The notes under the pieces were generated by a model. The model was given only the letters and a program-made list of their open reading frames with translations. It had not been told where the DNA came from and made no database searches. Positions 17,199 to 26,341 of a stretch of 64,000 nt of DNA are shown here, in pieces (position 1 is the stretch's first letter; each line of letters starts with the position of its first letter). A program made the position numbers and the translations under genes. This DNA is from SIG714 sp964638675. Its GTDB lineage: Bacteria > Bacillota > Clostridia > Oscillospirales > CAG-272. Where the stretch lies: NCBI GenBank assembly GCA_964638675.1, contig CAZXAU010000013.1, positions 1 through 64,000 of the forward strand, written 5' to 3'.

Positions 17199-17963
17199 TC
17201 ATTTAATTCGGGTAATCAATTCTGATGCAATAGCTCTGTAGCTTTCCGCACCTTTTGAGTTTCTGTCGTAATATTCAATCGGCATTCCGTAGCTCGGCGC
17301 TTCGGAAAGACGTACATTTCTCGGAATGGGTTCTTTGAATATTTTATCGGCATAATACTTTTTGAGCTCTTTAAGCACCTCAAGTGAGAGATTAAGTCTG
17401 CCATTATACATTGTGATGATTATTCCGGTGATTTGAAGCTCGGGATTGAAATTTTCCTTGATTTTTTTTATGGTTATCATAAGCTGCGAGAGTCCTTCAA
17501 GTGCGAAATACTCACACTGCATTGGTATTACTACACCATCACTTGCGGTAAGTGAATTGATAGTGAGTATTCCGAGTGACGGAGGACAGTCAACTATTAT
17601 ATAATCATATTCCTGATTGATCTTATCTAACGAATTCTTGAGTTTTACGGCACGGTCCTCATTGGATACCAATTCAAATTCCGCACCTGCTAGATCCATA
17701 TTTGTGGGAATTATATATAGATTCTCAAATTCGGTCTTTAAAACAGCTTCTTCAGCTTCGCAATTATCAATGAGAAGGTCATATGAAGAATATTTCAGTT
17801 TCTTTTTATTAATTCCGACACCGCTTGTGGTATTCCCCTGCGGATCGCAATCAACAAGAAGAACTTTTTTGTTTTTCTTTCCGATGGCTGCAGCAATATT
17901 GATTGCTGATGTTGTTTTGCCTATTCCGCCCTTTTGATTGGCAAATGCTATGATTTTTCCCAT
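17199..17963 (-). CDS. parA: Chromosome partitioning ATPase ParA (Soj)
   Basis: The 254-residue deviant Walker ATPase drives origin segregation with ParB and modulates DnaA in Bacillus. The deviant Walker A motif NQKGGIGKTTSA (9-20), the VDCDPQGNTT strand and VDCPPSLGIL (Walker B/switch) are all present, and length fits chromosomal Soj. GAGGAAG precedes the ATG. It lies 3' of the ParB/Noc-like gene with two parS-like palindromes in the 309-base gap between them. Confidence 0.95.
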   Translation of the reverse strand: MGKIIAFANQKGGIGKTTSAINIAAAIGKKNKKVLLVDCDPQGNTTSGVGINKKKLKYSSYDLLIDNCEAEEAVLKTEFENLYIIPTNMDLAGAEFELVSNEDRAVKLKNSLDKINQEYDYIIVDCPPSLGILTINSLTASDGVVIPMQCEYFALEGLSQLMITIKKIKENFNPELQITGIIITMYNGRLNLSLEVLKELKKYYADKIFKEPIPRNVRLSEAPSYGMPIEYYDRNSKGAESYRAIASELITRIK

Positions 17964-18120
17964 CTTACTTCCTCTGTTATGTAGTGTTTCTGTTATTCTG
18001 AGTTTATTATATCAAATACGTCTTTTTTTGTCAAGGAGTACAGTATCTATAGCACCATATATTTTATATTCTTTTCTTTTCATATTTTGTGTTTCGAGAA
18101 ACTGCAAAGCTTTTTTAAAA

Positions 18121-18136
18121 TGTTCCATGTGGAACA
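18121..18136. promoter_or_regulatory. parS-like site 1
   Basis: TGTTCCATGTGGAACA differs from the perfect palindrome of site 2 by one central base. It is 157 bases upstream of the parA start, in the parA leader. Confidence 0.8.
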
Positions 18137-18234
18137 ATTGAAAATGATTATATTTTTTTAAAATGACGGGATAGGGTAAGTGTTATACTTTTTGAATAAT
18201 ATAGCTTTCATTTTGATTCTATATGCATTCTGAA

Positions 18235-18250
18235 TGTTCCACGTGGAACA
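18235..18250. promoter_or_regulatory. parS-like site 2 (perfect palindrome)
   Basis: TGTTCCACGTGGAACA is a perfect 16-base palindrome, two base pairs from the Bacillus parS consensus TGTTTCACGTGAAACA. It lies 22 bases beyond the stop of the ParB-like gene and 99 bases from site 1 (ParB-binding centromere, inference from match and context). Confidence 0.9.
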
Positions 18251-18272
18251 GTTTAATAGATCAACTTATAAT

Positions 18273-19172
18273 TTACGATGCATTGGATTGACGGATTTTC
18301 TTAATGAAAACCTTTATTGTAAAGCCATCTGCGGTTTCGTCCTTTTCATACTCTACCGGAACACCACCTTCTTTGACTGTGTCTACTATATTATCAATAG
18401 TATTATACAAAAGTCTGATATCCTTAATAATAAACTTGCGTTTTGGCGATTCTGTGAGTGATGTAATCGAATCGAGTCCGGTGAGGTCGTAAATATACTC
18501 TATTGTCTGGTAGCGGTCAAGCTTACCTCTACCTATATGCCTTATTGCAACTTTTCTGAGGTTTTCATCCTTAATTTTTGAAATACATATTGTCTGAAAA
18601 TCGCTGAGCGAATAATCTGTAATCATTTGTCTGTCAATATCGGTTAATTTTGATACGCTTAGATAATTGGTCAGATCGCTTCTGTTAATGCAAAGTTCAT
18701 TCGATACACTTTCTATATCACGGTTTGAATTAATATATATTGCCTTTACAAGCTCGGATGTCTCAAAAATCGTGTAATTCTTTCTCATGATATTTGTCAT
18801 ATAAGAAAATTTTGAGAGATTTTTGATTTTATCTGTTATAAAAATAGCCTTGACATATTTCTCTCCAATGAGTTTAAGTGCTTTTAAACGCATAAAACCT
18901 GAAATAAGTGCGTAATAACTTCCCTCATTTGTTTTATTACCTATTTTTTTTACGAGAATAGGTTCGATTTGACCGAATTTTCTTATACTGTTTGTAAGTC
19001 TGATGAATTCAACACCCTCCGTATTATCTTCATCTCTGATCGTATCGGGACAGATTCTGTCAATCGGTATTAATTTTATGCTGTCATTCTCGTATTTTCT
19101 TTTTATATCATCCAATTCCGATTTAAGTTGTTTATTTTCCTCTTTAAGCGATTGTATATCTTTGTTTTTCAT
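18273..19172 (-). CDS. Divergent ParB/Noc-like DNA-binding protein
   Basis: The protein (299 residues from the preferred start) begins with a coiled coil (about 5-30), then a ParB N-domain: LTNSIRKFGQIEPILVKK, a degenerate C-motif GFMRLKALKLIG in place of GERRLRA, and a recognisable NIMRKNYTIFE in place of ENIQREDL. A helix-turn-helix follows (SVSNELCINRSDLTNYL). The ATG at 19172 is preferred because GGAGG lies 5 bases before it; an ATG at 19184 would put that ribosome-binding site inside the gene. Position upstream of parA matches Noc; lack of another parB in the operon leaves open that this is the only ParB. Confidence 0.8.
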   Translation of the reverse strand: MKNKDIQSLKEENKQLKSELDDIKRKYENDSIKLIPIDRICPDTIRDEDNTEGVEFIRLTNSIRKFGQIEPILVKKIGNKTNEGSYYALISGFMRLKALKLIGEKYVKAIFITDKIKNLSKFSYMTNIMRKNYTIFETSELVKAIYINSNRDIESVSNELCINRSDLTNYLSVSKLTDIDRQMITDYSLSDFQTICISKIKDENLRKVAIRHIGRGKLDRYQTIEYIYDLTGLDSITSLTESPKRKFIIKDIRLLYNTIDNIVDTVKEGGVPVEYEKDETADGFTIKVFIKKIRQSNAS

Positions 19173-19280
19173 ATAATCCTCCATGTTTTTATTTATTTCT
19201 GCTTGTCTATAAAAATTCTACCAAATAATAACAAAAAACATAGTAAAATATGTCGACTGAAAAAAATATCTGTTTAATTA

Positions 19281-19308
19281 TTGACATATACTTAATTTAT
19301 GGTATAAT
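19281..19308 (+). promoter_or_regulatory. Promoter of ATP-grasp gene
   Basis: Perfect -35 TTGACA (19281-19286) and -10 TATAAT (19303-19308) with a 16-base spacer. Transcription would start near 19315, downstream of an ATG at 19250, which supports the ATG at 19352 as the real start. Confidence 0.85.
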
Positions 19309-19351
19309 GTATAAGGAATATCTTTTTCAAAACGAAAGGATCTTTAATAAT

Positions 19352-20599
19352 ATGACTAACGGACAACAAAAGGCTGTTCTTATACTTGCTGCAGGAGTTC
19401 CGCAGGCTGTACTTGCTGAAAAGATGAGAAAACGCGGTTATAAAATAATAATCAGCGATTATACGCAGGACCCTGTTGGAAAATCAGCGGCAGATGTATA
19501 TTACAGGACAAGCACACTTGATGTTGAAGCAATAAAAAAAATTGCCGTTGAAGAGAAAGTGGACCTTATTATGACGGTCTGTACCGATCAGGCAATGCTT
19601 ACTGTATCGAAAGTTTCGGAAGAACTCGAACTTCCCTGCTATGTTTCTTATAAAACAGGTCTTGAAATGACAAATAAAAGGTATATGAAAGACATTTTTG
19701 CTAAAAACGGCATTCCGTCATCAAAATATACTATAGTTGAGAAAAGTGATAATTTAATGCTTGACGGCTTCAGATTTCCGCTCGTCGTAAAACCCGTGGA
19801 CTGTAACAGCTCAAAGGGAGTTGTAAAAGTATATAACGCTGATGAGCTGGAGCAAGCTGTAAGTCGTGCTATTGAATACTCAAGAACCGATAATGCGGTA
19901 ATTGAAGAGTTTTTTGATGGGGAAGAGCTGTCGTGCGATTTTTTTGTGGCAGACGGAAAAGCGAAAATGCTTACTTTTTCAAGGAGTGACAAAATCAAAA
20001 GTGATGAAAAGTTTGTAATATACCGCTCTGTTTACCCACTCCCATATGATACACCCGAAATGCGTGATCGTATTACATCCTATGCTCAGAAGATCGTTGA
20101 TGCGTACAAGCTTGAGAACTGTCCCCTGCTCATGCAGATTCTGTATAACGGGAAAGATATATCTGTCATTGAATTTTCGGCACGTACAGGCGGTGCAATA
20201 AAATATAAGCTTATAGAGCTGACGTCGGGTGTCGATATAATAGAAAAGACGATCGAGCTTACAATTAACGGAAAGACCGATGTTGAGCCCGTCAGATCGA
20301 ATAAATATATCAGAAATGAGTTTGTATATATAAATAACGGAGAATTTAAAGAACTTTGCGGATTTGATGAGCTGAAATCGGATAATATTATCGATAATTA
20401 TTATTTGTTTCATAAAGAGGGATTTGTATCAAACGGTGCAAATTCAAGCGGCGACAGAATTTGCGGGTATACTATCATAGCCGATTCGGAAGAGCAGATG
20501 ATCTATAAGCATAATACCGTGATTTCAAGAATAAAGGTTCTTTCTCCCAGCGGAGAGGACCTTATACGCAGAGATATATTGATTGAGGAGAAAATTTGA
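19352..20599 (+). CDS. ATP-grasp family ligase, substrate unknown
   Basis: The 415-residue protein has a pre-ATP-grasp Rossmann-like domain (VLILAAGVPQ, then a beta-alpha pattern to about 95) and an ATP-grasp domain (FPLVVKPVDCNSSKGV, EEFFDGEELSCDFF, and the metal-binding VIEFSARTGG). It is related to carbamoyl-phosphate synthase-like and biotin carboxylase-like ligases that join a carboxylate to an amine or thiol. GAAAGGA precedes the chosen ATG. It is cotranscribed with the DegT/DnrJ aminotransferase downstream, with a family B repeat between; the pair probably modifies a sugar or small-molecule intermediate (inference). Confidence 0.85.
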   Translation: MTNGQQKAVLILAAGVPQAVLAEKMRKRGYKIIISDYTQDPVGKSAADVYYRTSTLDVEAIKKIAVEEKVDLIMTVCTDQAMLTVSKVSEELELPCYVSYKTGLEMTNKRYMKDIFAKNGIPSSKYTIVEKSDNLMLDGFRFPLVVKPVDCNSSKGVVKVYNADELEQAVSRAIEYSRTDNAVIEEFFDGEELSCDFFVADGKAKMLTFSRSDKIKSDEKFVIYRSVYPLPYDTPEMRDRITSYAQKIVDAYKLENCPLLMQILYNGKDISVIEFSARTGGAIKYKLIELTSGVDIIEKTIELTINGKTDVEPVRSNKYIRNEFVYINNGEFKELCGFDELKSDNIIDNYYLFHKEGFVSNGANSSGDRICGYTIIADSEEQMIYKHNTVISRIKVLSPSGEDLIRRDILIEEKI

Positions 20600-20747
20600 A
20601 AGAAAAATCTTTCAAACGGCGTTTTGTGACTTTCGCCACTGAAACGAGCTGATTCGAGGAGAATCGGCACGATTTTGCTCCGCAAAACCAATCCCAATTC
20701 CGCAAGAAAGGATGCTTTCGCATTGCGAAAGCATGGTAATAAATATG
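20595..20747 (+). repeat. Family B interspersed repeat, copy 1
   Basis: The repeat starts with the hairpin TTTGAAAGA/TCTTTCAAAC (20595-20617, over the ATP-grasp stop codon), continues with GTTTTGTG, ATTCCGCAAGAAAGGA and the hairpin GCTTTCG-CATT-GCGAAAGC, and ends at the start codon of the next gene (ATGGTAATAAATATG). Relative to copy 2 it has about 35 extra bases in the middle. Confidence 0.8.
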
Positions 20748-21833
20748 AGAATAAATGTAACAAGATCATCAATGCCCGATTTTGATGAATACTGTAATGA
20801 AATTAAATCAATCTGGGAGACAAGAACGCTGACAAACTGTGCCGCAAAGCATCAGCTTCTTGAAAAACAGCTTGAAGAATATTTCGGTGTCAGAAATGTT
20901 GTACTCTTTACAAACGGACATCTTGCACTTGAATATATGTTAGAAGCTTTAGGATTAAGCGGTGAAATTATAACTACGCCGTTTACATTTGCGTCTACGA
21001 CCAATTCAATTGCAAGAAGCGGGATCAAACCTGTTTTTTGCGATATAAAAGAGGATGATTGCACGATCGATCCCGATAAAATAGAAGCACTTATAACGGA
21101 CAAAACGACTGCAATAATGCCGGTTCATGTTTACGGTCAATTATGCGATACTCAAAAGATAGATGAAATAGCAAAAAAATACAATTTAAAAGTTGTCTAT
21201 GATGCCGCACACGCATTCGGTGTAAAGAAAAACGGCATTTCCGCCGCAAAATTCGGAAATGCATCAATGTTTTCATTCCATGCCACAAAAGTTTTCAACA
21301 CAATTGAAGGTGGATGTATTGCAACAGACGATGACGGCCTTGCAGAAAAACTCACAAAGCTTAAAAATTTCGGCATAGGCGAGAACGCAAACTGCATTTA
21401 TACCGGTGGCAACGGAAAAATGAGTGAATTTCAGGCGGCAATGGGACTATGCAATCTCCGCCATGTTGATTCCGAGATCGTAAAGCGTGAAAAAGTATAT
21501 ATGAGATATGTCGAAAACCTTTCGGGTATCCCCGGTGTGAGAATTCCCGAAAAAAAGGCAGATATAAAAATGAATTATGCCTATTTTCCGGTAATTTTTG
21601 AAGGATATAAGTATAAAGTCGGCGATATAGTATCCCGTCTTGCCGAGAATGATATAGGTGCTAGGAGATATTTTTATCCTGCTGTCAATGAGATGTCATG
21701 CTATGAATACCTCGCTCAGAAAAAAAGCACACCGATATCCTCAAGAATATCTGAAAATGTCCTCACTCTTCCTATGTATGCTGATCTTTCACTTGATGAT
21801 GTCGATCTGATCTGTGATATAGTAAAACGGTAA
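20745..21833 (+). CDS. DegT/DnrJ/EryC1 family PLP aminotransferase
   Basis: The protein belongs to the sugar aminotransferase family that installs amino groups on keto-sugars in polysaccharide or antibiotic pathways. The PLP lysine lies in SFHATKVFNTIEGG, preceded by VVYDAAHAFGV, and the N-terminal VVLFTNGHLALEYML binds the cofactor phosphate. SFHATKVF resembles TDP-sugar 4-aminotransferases of the VioA/FdtB type. The start at 20745 (MRINVTRSSMPDF) matches homologues; ATGs at 20733 and 20712 belong to the repeat-derived leader. Cotranscribed with the ATP-grasp gene; a terminator follows. Confidence 0.9.
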   Translation: MRINVTRSSMPDFDEYCNEIKSIWETRTLTNCAAKHQLLEKQLEEYFGVRNVVLFTNGHLALEYMLEALGLSGEIITTPFTFASTTNSIARSGIKPVFCDIKEDDCTIDPDKIEALITDKTTAIMPVHVYGQLCDTQKIDEIAKKYNLKVVYDAAHAFGVKKNGISAAKFGNASMFSFHATKVFNTIEGGCIATDDDGLAEKLTKLKNFGIGENANCIYTGGNGKMSEFQAAMGLCNLRHVDSEIVKREKVYMRYVENLSGIPGVRIPEKKADIKMNYAYFPVIFEGYKYKVGDIVSRLAENDIGARRYFYPAVNEMSCYEYLAQKKSTPISSRISENVLTLPMYADLSLDDVDLICDIVKR

Positions 21834-21856
21834 ATACAATAATAAAATAAAAAAAT

Positions 21857-21897
21857 CAGGCAGATGTTAAACTTTAAGTTTTCAACATCTGCCTGTG
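21857..21897 (+). terminator. Terminator after aminotransferase
   Basis: CAGGCAGATGTT pairs with AACATCTGCCTG (21884-21895), a 12-base perfect stem with a 15-base loop, 23 bases after the stop. The T tract after it is weak (TGTGTAT); an A-rich run precedes it, so it may work better for the convergent hslO. Confidence 0.65.
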
Positions 21898-21982
21898 TAT
21901 TATGTGCATAACTTAAATAAATTGCAGTAAAATCGCTGTCATAATGTGCATAACTCGATAAAAATAAGGTGTTTGGGAAAGA

Positions 21983-22864
21983 TTATTCGCAATTTTTCAG
22001 ACTTTCTTTATATTTTATTATGTTATCCCTTGTGAATGACCGCTTTTTATTGCAGAATTGACATTCTATATCGACAGTGTCTTTGCCGTCAAATGCGTCG
22101 TCAATGTCGCCTTCGGGAAGAGCGGCAAGTGCTCCGAGCATTCTGTCTTCACTGCAATCGCAGAGATATGAAACATCGATATCGTCATATATATCGAAGG
22201 GAATATCCTTGAGTGCTATGGCGGCGATCTCTTTATTTGTCATTTTCTGATCAAAAAGATAGGAAATATTTGAAAGAAGTATGGAATTTCTTTCAAGAAT
22301 CCCGATCGTTTCATCCTCCGCACCCGGCATAAGCTGAATGATGATTCCGCCTGCCGCACGGCACTTCCCGTTTTCCATAAGAACTCCGAGAGCGCAAAGT
22401 GTGGGCGTCTGTTCGCTGTTTGCAAAATATGATGTGATATCCTCGGCAATTTCACCCGAAACTATATCGGTAATTCCAATATACGGATCTTTTTCACCCT
22501 GATCTTTTATAACTATAAGATTTCCCTTTCCGACAATACCAGAAACATCGAGCTTTCCGCTCGGCTTTCTCTCCTTGTCTGCCGCCGGATTTATTATATA
22601 ACCCTTGACATTGCCCTTATAGTCTGCGACAGCTAAAATTCCGCCGGCAATTCCGTCACATCTGAAATTTACCGTAATGCTGTTTCCTTTATCCTTGAGC
22701 ATACAGCCCATCATAGCCGCAGCCGAAAGAGTCCTGCCGAGCGCCGCACTTGCTGTCGGCGATGTTGAATGTATTTTTATCGCATCATTTACGATATCTG
22801 TTGAATTTATAATGAAAAATCTCGCATCTCCGTTTGATGTAAGTCCTCTTGTAATTATCGCCAT
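21983..22864 (-). CDS. hslO: Redox-regulated chaperone Hsp33
   Basis: The 293-residue holdase is activated by oxidation of a C-terminal zinc centre. The four zinc cysteines are present as C235-x-C237 (LCDCSED) and C268-xx-C271 (CQFCNKK), with the N-terminal ALGRTLSAAAMMG and RCDGIAGG of the core domain. GGTGG precedes the ATG. Length is typical (about 290). It lies 40 bases after the start of the methyltransferase gene's stop and the two may be cotranscribed. Confidence 0.96.
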   Translation of the reverse strand: MAIITRGLTSNGDARFFIINSTDIVNDAIKIHSTSPTASAALGRTLSAAAMMGCMLKDKGNSITVNFRCDGIAGGILAVADYKGNVKGYIINPAADKERKPSGKLDVSGIVGKGNLIVIKDQGEKDPYIGITDIVSGEIAEDITSYFANSEQTPTLCALGVLMENGKCRAAGGIIIQLMPGAEDETIGILERNSILLSNISYLFDQKMTNKEIAAIALKDIPFDIYDDIDVSYLCDCSEDRMLGALAALPEGDIDDAFDGKDTVDIECQFCNKKRSFTRDNIIKYKESLKNCE

Positions 22865-22904
22865 ATATTTACCACCTTTTATATATATATCTGATATTGT
22901 TTGT

Positions 22905-23663
22905 TCAGATCGTTTTTATAGCTTTTGCAACATAAAAAGTTCGCAGTTCATCACCGTCAGACGGCATACATTCATTGTATGTCGAAAAACGTCCGATAAT
23001 GTCGAATCCGACTTTAGAAAGCAACTTTGTTACAGTCCGATCTGAATGATATTTTTCTCTGTGAAATTCATCCTGTCTTGAATAGCTGCCGTCAGAGTTT
23101 TGATTGAAGATGGTTATATAAAAATCGCATATTCCGCTCTTTTTATTATAAGAATTCTGCCATGTACAGAAAACATCTTCTTCCTCGAAAACATAAGAAT
23201 TATCGGCATAAACTTCTTCAAATTTCTTTTTTGAATTGAGATCGAATATGAATATACCGCCCGGTTCAAGAAAATTGTGTACGAGTGAAAACACTTTTTC
23301 AAGCTCCTGTGAGGATGTCAGATAATTCAGGCTGTCGAGAGCAGAAACGACAAGATCTACAGTACCGTAAAGATCAAGCTCACGCATATCCTGACACAGA
23401 TAAAGTATATTTTTTCCCTCACTCTTTTCTCTTGCTACACTCAGCATTTGCACAGAAGAATCAACTCCTATTACATCATATCCGAGCTTATCGAGGCAGA
23501 GGGATATCTCTCCTGTTCCGCAACAAAGATCAAGTGCAATGCCACTCTTTCCCTCACCGTATTTTTTGTTCAGACGATCCGCAAAATCAGAGTATCCGGC
23601 ATAATCGATATGATCTCCGAGTATGTCATAGTATTTTGCAAGATATGAATATTCAAACGCCAT
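22905..23663 (-). CDS. Class I SAM-dependent methyltransferase
   Basis: The 252-residue protein has the SAM-binding motif ALDLCCGTGEISLCL (about 43-57), GVDSSVQML (motif II), and VDLVVSALDSLNYL. The N-terminal YLAKYYDILGDHIDY is common to a clostridial methyltransferase group. It sits upstream of hslO on the same strand, 40 bases apart. No substrate can be assigned from context; a redox or translation-repair role is only suggested by the hslO link. Confidence 0.8.
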   Translation of the reverse strand: MAFEYSYLAKYYDILGDHIDYAGYSDFADRLNKKYGEGKSGIALDLCCGTGEISLCLDKLGYDVIGVDSSVQMLSVAREKSEGKNILYLCQDMRELDLYGTVDLVVSALDSLNYLTSSQELEKVFSLVHNFLEPGGIFIFDLNSKKKFEEVYADNSYVFEEEDVFCTWQNSYNKKSGICDFYITIFNQNSDGSYSRQDEFHREKYHSDRTVTKLLSKVGFDIIGRFSTYNECMPSDGDELRTFYVAKAIKTI

Positions 23664-23925
23664 ATAACCTCATTGTTTACTTTTGAATTCAAGCTTATTT
23701 ATCATATACAGCTTACCTTAAAATAAACTGTTTTAAATAATATAACATATTTCAACCGATAATGCAAGGGTTCGCAATTGAAAAAAATGATATTGAGTTC
23801 ACTGCAACAGATAAAATACAGAAAAAAAACAAAAAGTATTGATTTTATAAAAAAATCGTGATAAACTAACTTGAAAAGTGGTCTTGTCCAAAGCAATGAA
23901 TTCTAAAAATGCGGAAGGTAAAAAA

Positions 23926-24369
23926 ATGAAAATACATGTCAGACTCAAGAAGCTTGATGAGAGGGCGATGATCCCTACCTGCGGAAGCGAATATTCGGCA
24001 GGAAGTGATCTTTACGCTCTTTGTGAAGATAATTTCGTTATTAAATCGGGCGAAACAGCCCTTATTCACACCGGAATTGCCATTGAGATACCAGAGGGAA
24101 CTGTCGGGCTTATATGTGCAAGGAGCGGTATTGCAACCAAACGCGGACTTGCTCCTGCCAATAAGATCGGAGTTATCGATTCGGATTACAGAGGAGAACT
24201 TATGGTGTCTCTGCATAATCACTCAAACACAGATCAGAAAATTTCAAACGGTGAGAGAATTGCACAGATCCTCTTTGTTCCTTCATACAGCGCCGAATTT
24301 GAAGAATGTGACGAGCTTTCGGATACAAAACGTGCAGACGGCGGATTCGGTTCAACGGGGAAAATGTAA
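23926..24369 (+). CDS. dut: Deoxyuridine 5'-triphosphate nucleotidohydrolase
   Basis: This trimeric dUTPase (147 residues) hydrolyses dUTP to dUMP, keeping uracil out of DNA. Its motifs are SAGSDLYAL (I), ARSGIATKRGL (II), VIDSDYRGEL (III with catalytic Asp), GERIAQILF (IV) and GGFGSTG (V). The ATG at 23926 fits homologues and follows GGAAGG; a longer frame from 23878 adds 16 unmatched residues. It is followed without a gap by a HAD phosphatase gene. Confidence 0.96.
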   Translation: MKIHVRLKKLDERAMIPTCGSEYSAGSDLYALCEDNFVIKSGETALIHTGIAIEIPEGTVGLICARSGIATKRGLAPANKIGVIDSDYRGELMVSLHNHSNTDQKISNGERIAQILFVPSYSAEFEECDELSDTKRADGGFGSTGKM

Positions 24370-25149
24370 ATGCGAAAAAGTCCCTGTGAATTGCAAAAGG
24401 CAATCGATAAATTAAAAAGTGAAAAGTGTGCATTATTTTTTGATCTTGACGGAACACTGCTTAATGACAAAGGACAGATCGATGATCTTGTACGATGCGA
24501 GATAGAAAAAGTGAGATCGAAAAATAATAAAATATTTGTCAACACTGGAAGAGCAAAGGGATTTTTGCCGAAAGGACTTGCAAGCGACAGATTGTTTTCC
24601 GGGTTTATCTGCGGCGGAGCTTATGCCGAGCTTGAGGGGGAAGTTTTGTTCAACACGGTGATGAGTGAAAATGCAAGACGTCAGATAATAGATTTTTCGC
24701 TTAAAAACAATGTTCCTTTGATTTTTGAAGGTGTCAATGAGAATTATTCGATCGGTAACGATTTTAGGGAAGGTTTTGTAAATATTACTGAGAGCAAAAT
24801 TGAAGAATTTTGTGTAAGCAGAGATGTAATGCCCACTAAAGCGACCTTTTTCACTGATCTGAACAATATTGACTGCTCTGAGATCAATCAGGCACGGGTC
24901 ATTAAATTCGCACACTATGCTGAAGCGCTTTCTCTTGGCTGCGACAAAGCAAAGGCGATGTACCGTCTGCTTGATAAGATCGTAATACCGTATGAAAATT
25001 CAATATCATTCGGCGACAGTGAGAATGACAATGAAATGCTTGACTTTTCGGGCATTTCGGTTGCCATGCCGCATTCTCCTGATAGCGTGAAGAACAGAGC
25101 AGACATTGTAGATGATATTGTCAGTGCACTGAGGATGATTTTCGGATGA
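24370..25149 (+). CDS. HAD-superfamily hydrolase, Cof/IIB type
   Basis: The 259-residue phosphatase has HAD motif I FFDLDGTLLND (23-33), motif II VNTGRA, a IIB-type cap, Lys in CDKAKAMYRLL and motif IV FGDSENDNEML. Cof-like enzymes dephosphorylate sugar phosphates or cofactor precursors. The ATG starts directly after the dut stop codon, so translation is likely coupled. The link to dut hints at nucleotide phosphate metabolism but does not prove it. Confidence 0.88.
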   Translation: MRKSPCELQKAIDKLKSEKCALFFDLDGTLLNDKGQIDDLVRCEIEKVRSKNNKIFVNTGRAKGFLPKGLASDRLFSGFICGGAYAELEGEVLFNTVMSENARRQIIDFSLKNNVPLIFEGVNENYSIGNDFREGFVNITESKIEEFCVSRDVMPTKATFFTDLNNIDCSEINQARVIKFAHYAEALSLGCDKAKAMYRLLDKIVIPYENSISFGDSENDNEMLDFSGISVAMPHSPDSVKNRADIVDDIVSALRMIFG

Positions 25150-25204
25150 AAGATTTATTTGTCGGAAATTTCCTGATTTTCTGATAAGGAGAGGAGAGTA
25201 AAAA

Positions 25205-26260
25205 ATGAAGGCACTTATAGCAATGAGCGGAGGCGTGGATTCAAGTGTTTCGGCACTTTTGATGCAGGAAAAGGGTTACGAATGTATCGGCGTGATGATG
25301 AAGCTTTTTGAGTGCGAAAATTCGGAAAAAAAATGCGGAACGCTTGACAGCCTTCCGGACGCACAGAGAATTGCCGATATTCTCTCCATACCTTTATATG
25401 TATACGATTTTTGTGATGAATTTGACAGGGAAGTGATCTCTGAATTCGTCAGAGAATATGAAGAAGGTTCAACACCAAATCCATGTATTCTTTGCAACAG
25501 GCATCTGAAATTTGACAGACTTTTTGAAGTTGCCGATTCTCTCGGCGCAGAAAAGCTTGTGACAGGGCATTATGCAAGAGTGGAATACGATGACAAATCG
25601 CATAAATATCTGCTTAAAAAGGGTCTTAACGAAAAAAAAGATCAGAGTTATGTACTCTATCAGCTTACACAGGAAAAGCTTGCAAGGCTTGAATTCCCTG
25701 TCGGATGTATGGATAAAGCACAGACAAGAGAGATTGCAGAAAAACACGGGTTTATAAATTCCGGTAAAAAGGACAGTCAGGATATTTGCTTTATTCCGGA
25801 TAAAGACCATGCCGATTTTATAAGAAGGTATACCGGAAAAGAATACCCCAGCGGAAATTTTGTCGATTCTGAAGGCAGGGTTCTCGGAAGGCATAACGGA
25901 ATAGTCAATTATACAGTCGGCCAGCGGCGAGGACTCGGTCTGTCGTTGCCTGCTCCCTTATATGTATGTGAAAAAAGAATTTCGGATAATTCACTTGTTT
26001 TATGCCCGGATAAAGAGCTTTACAAGAGTTCAATAACCGTAAAGAATGTAAATTTGATTATGTTTGACGAAATGCCAGACAGCTTTGAGGCATCGGTCAG
26101 AGTCAGATACCATCAGAAGGAATGCCGTTCGATGATAACTGCGATTGGAAAGGGAAGGGTCAGAATCGACTTTGAAGATCCGCAGCGAGCCCCGGCAAAG
26201 GGTCAGTCTGCCGTCTTTTATGATGGTGACACCGTTATCGGCGGCGGAATAATAGAATAA
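25205..26260 (+). CDS. mnmA: tRNA-specific 2-thiouridylase MnmA
   Basis: The 351-residue enzyme thiolates U34 of tRNA-Lys, -Glu and -Gln. The PP-loop SGGVDSSVSA (8-17) binds ATP; catalytic Cys94 lies in NPCILCN and the second Cys195 in QDICFI. The tRNA-interacting KDSQ and NYTVGQRRGLG motifs are conserved. GGAGAGG precedes the ATG. It is the last gene of the dut-HAD-mnmA group. MnmE and MnmG, which modify the same base, are not in their usual place beside jag. Confidence 0.97.
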   Translation: MKALIAMSGGVDSSVSALLMQEKGYECIGVMMKLFECENSEKKCGTLDSLPDAQRIADILSIPLYVYDFCDEFDREVISEFVREYEEGSTPNPCILCNRHLKFDRLFEVADSLGAEKLVTGHYARVEYDDKSHKYLLKKGLNEKKDQSYVLYQLTQEKLARLEFPVGCMDKAQTREIAEKHGFINSGKKDSQDICFIPDKDHADFIRRYTGKEYPSGNFVDSEGRVLGRHNGIVNYTVGQRRGLGLSLPAPLYVCEKRISDNSLVLCPDKELYKSSITVKNVNLIMFDEMPDSFEASVRVRYHQKECRSMITAIGKGRVRIDFEDPQRAPAKGQSAVFYDGDTVIGGGIIE

Positions 26261-26305
26261 CATTATCACATGAAAGATATCTTATTAAAATAGATAAATA
26301 AAAAT

Positions 26306-26341
26306 GCCGATCGTATTTAATCTTTACGATAGGCTTTTTTA
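26306..26341. terminator. Bidirectional terminator mnmA/tadA
   Basis: GCCGATCGTA pairs with TACGATAGGC (one mismatch) followed by TTTTTT on the plus strand and with A-rich DNA on the other side; it separates two convergent genes. Confidence 0.8.
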
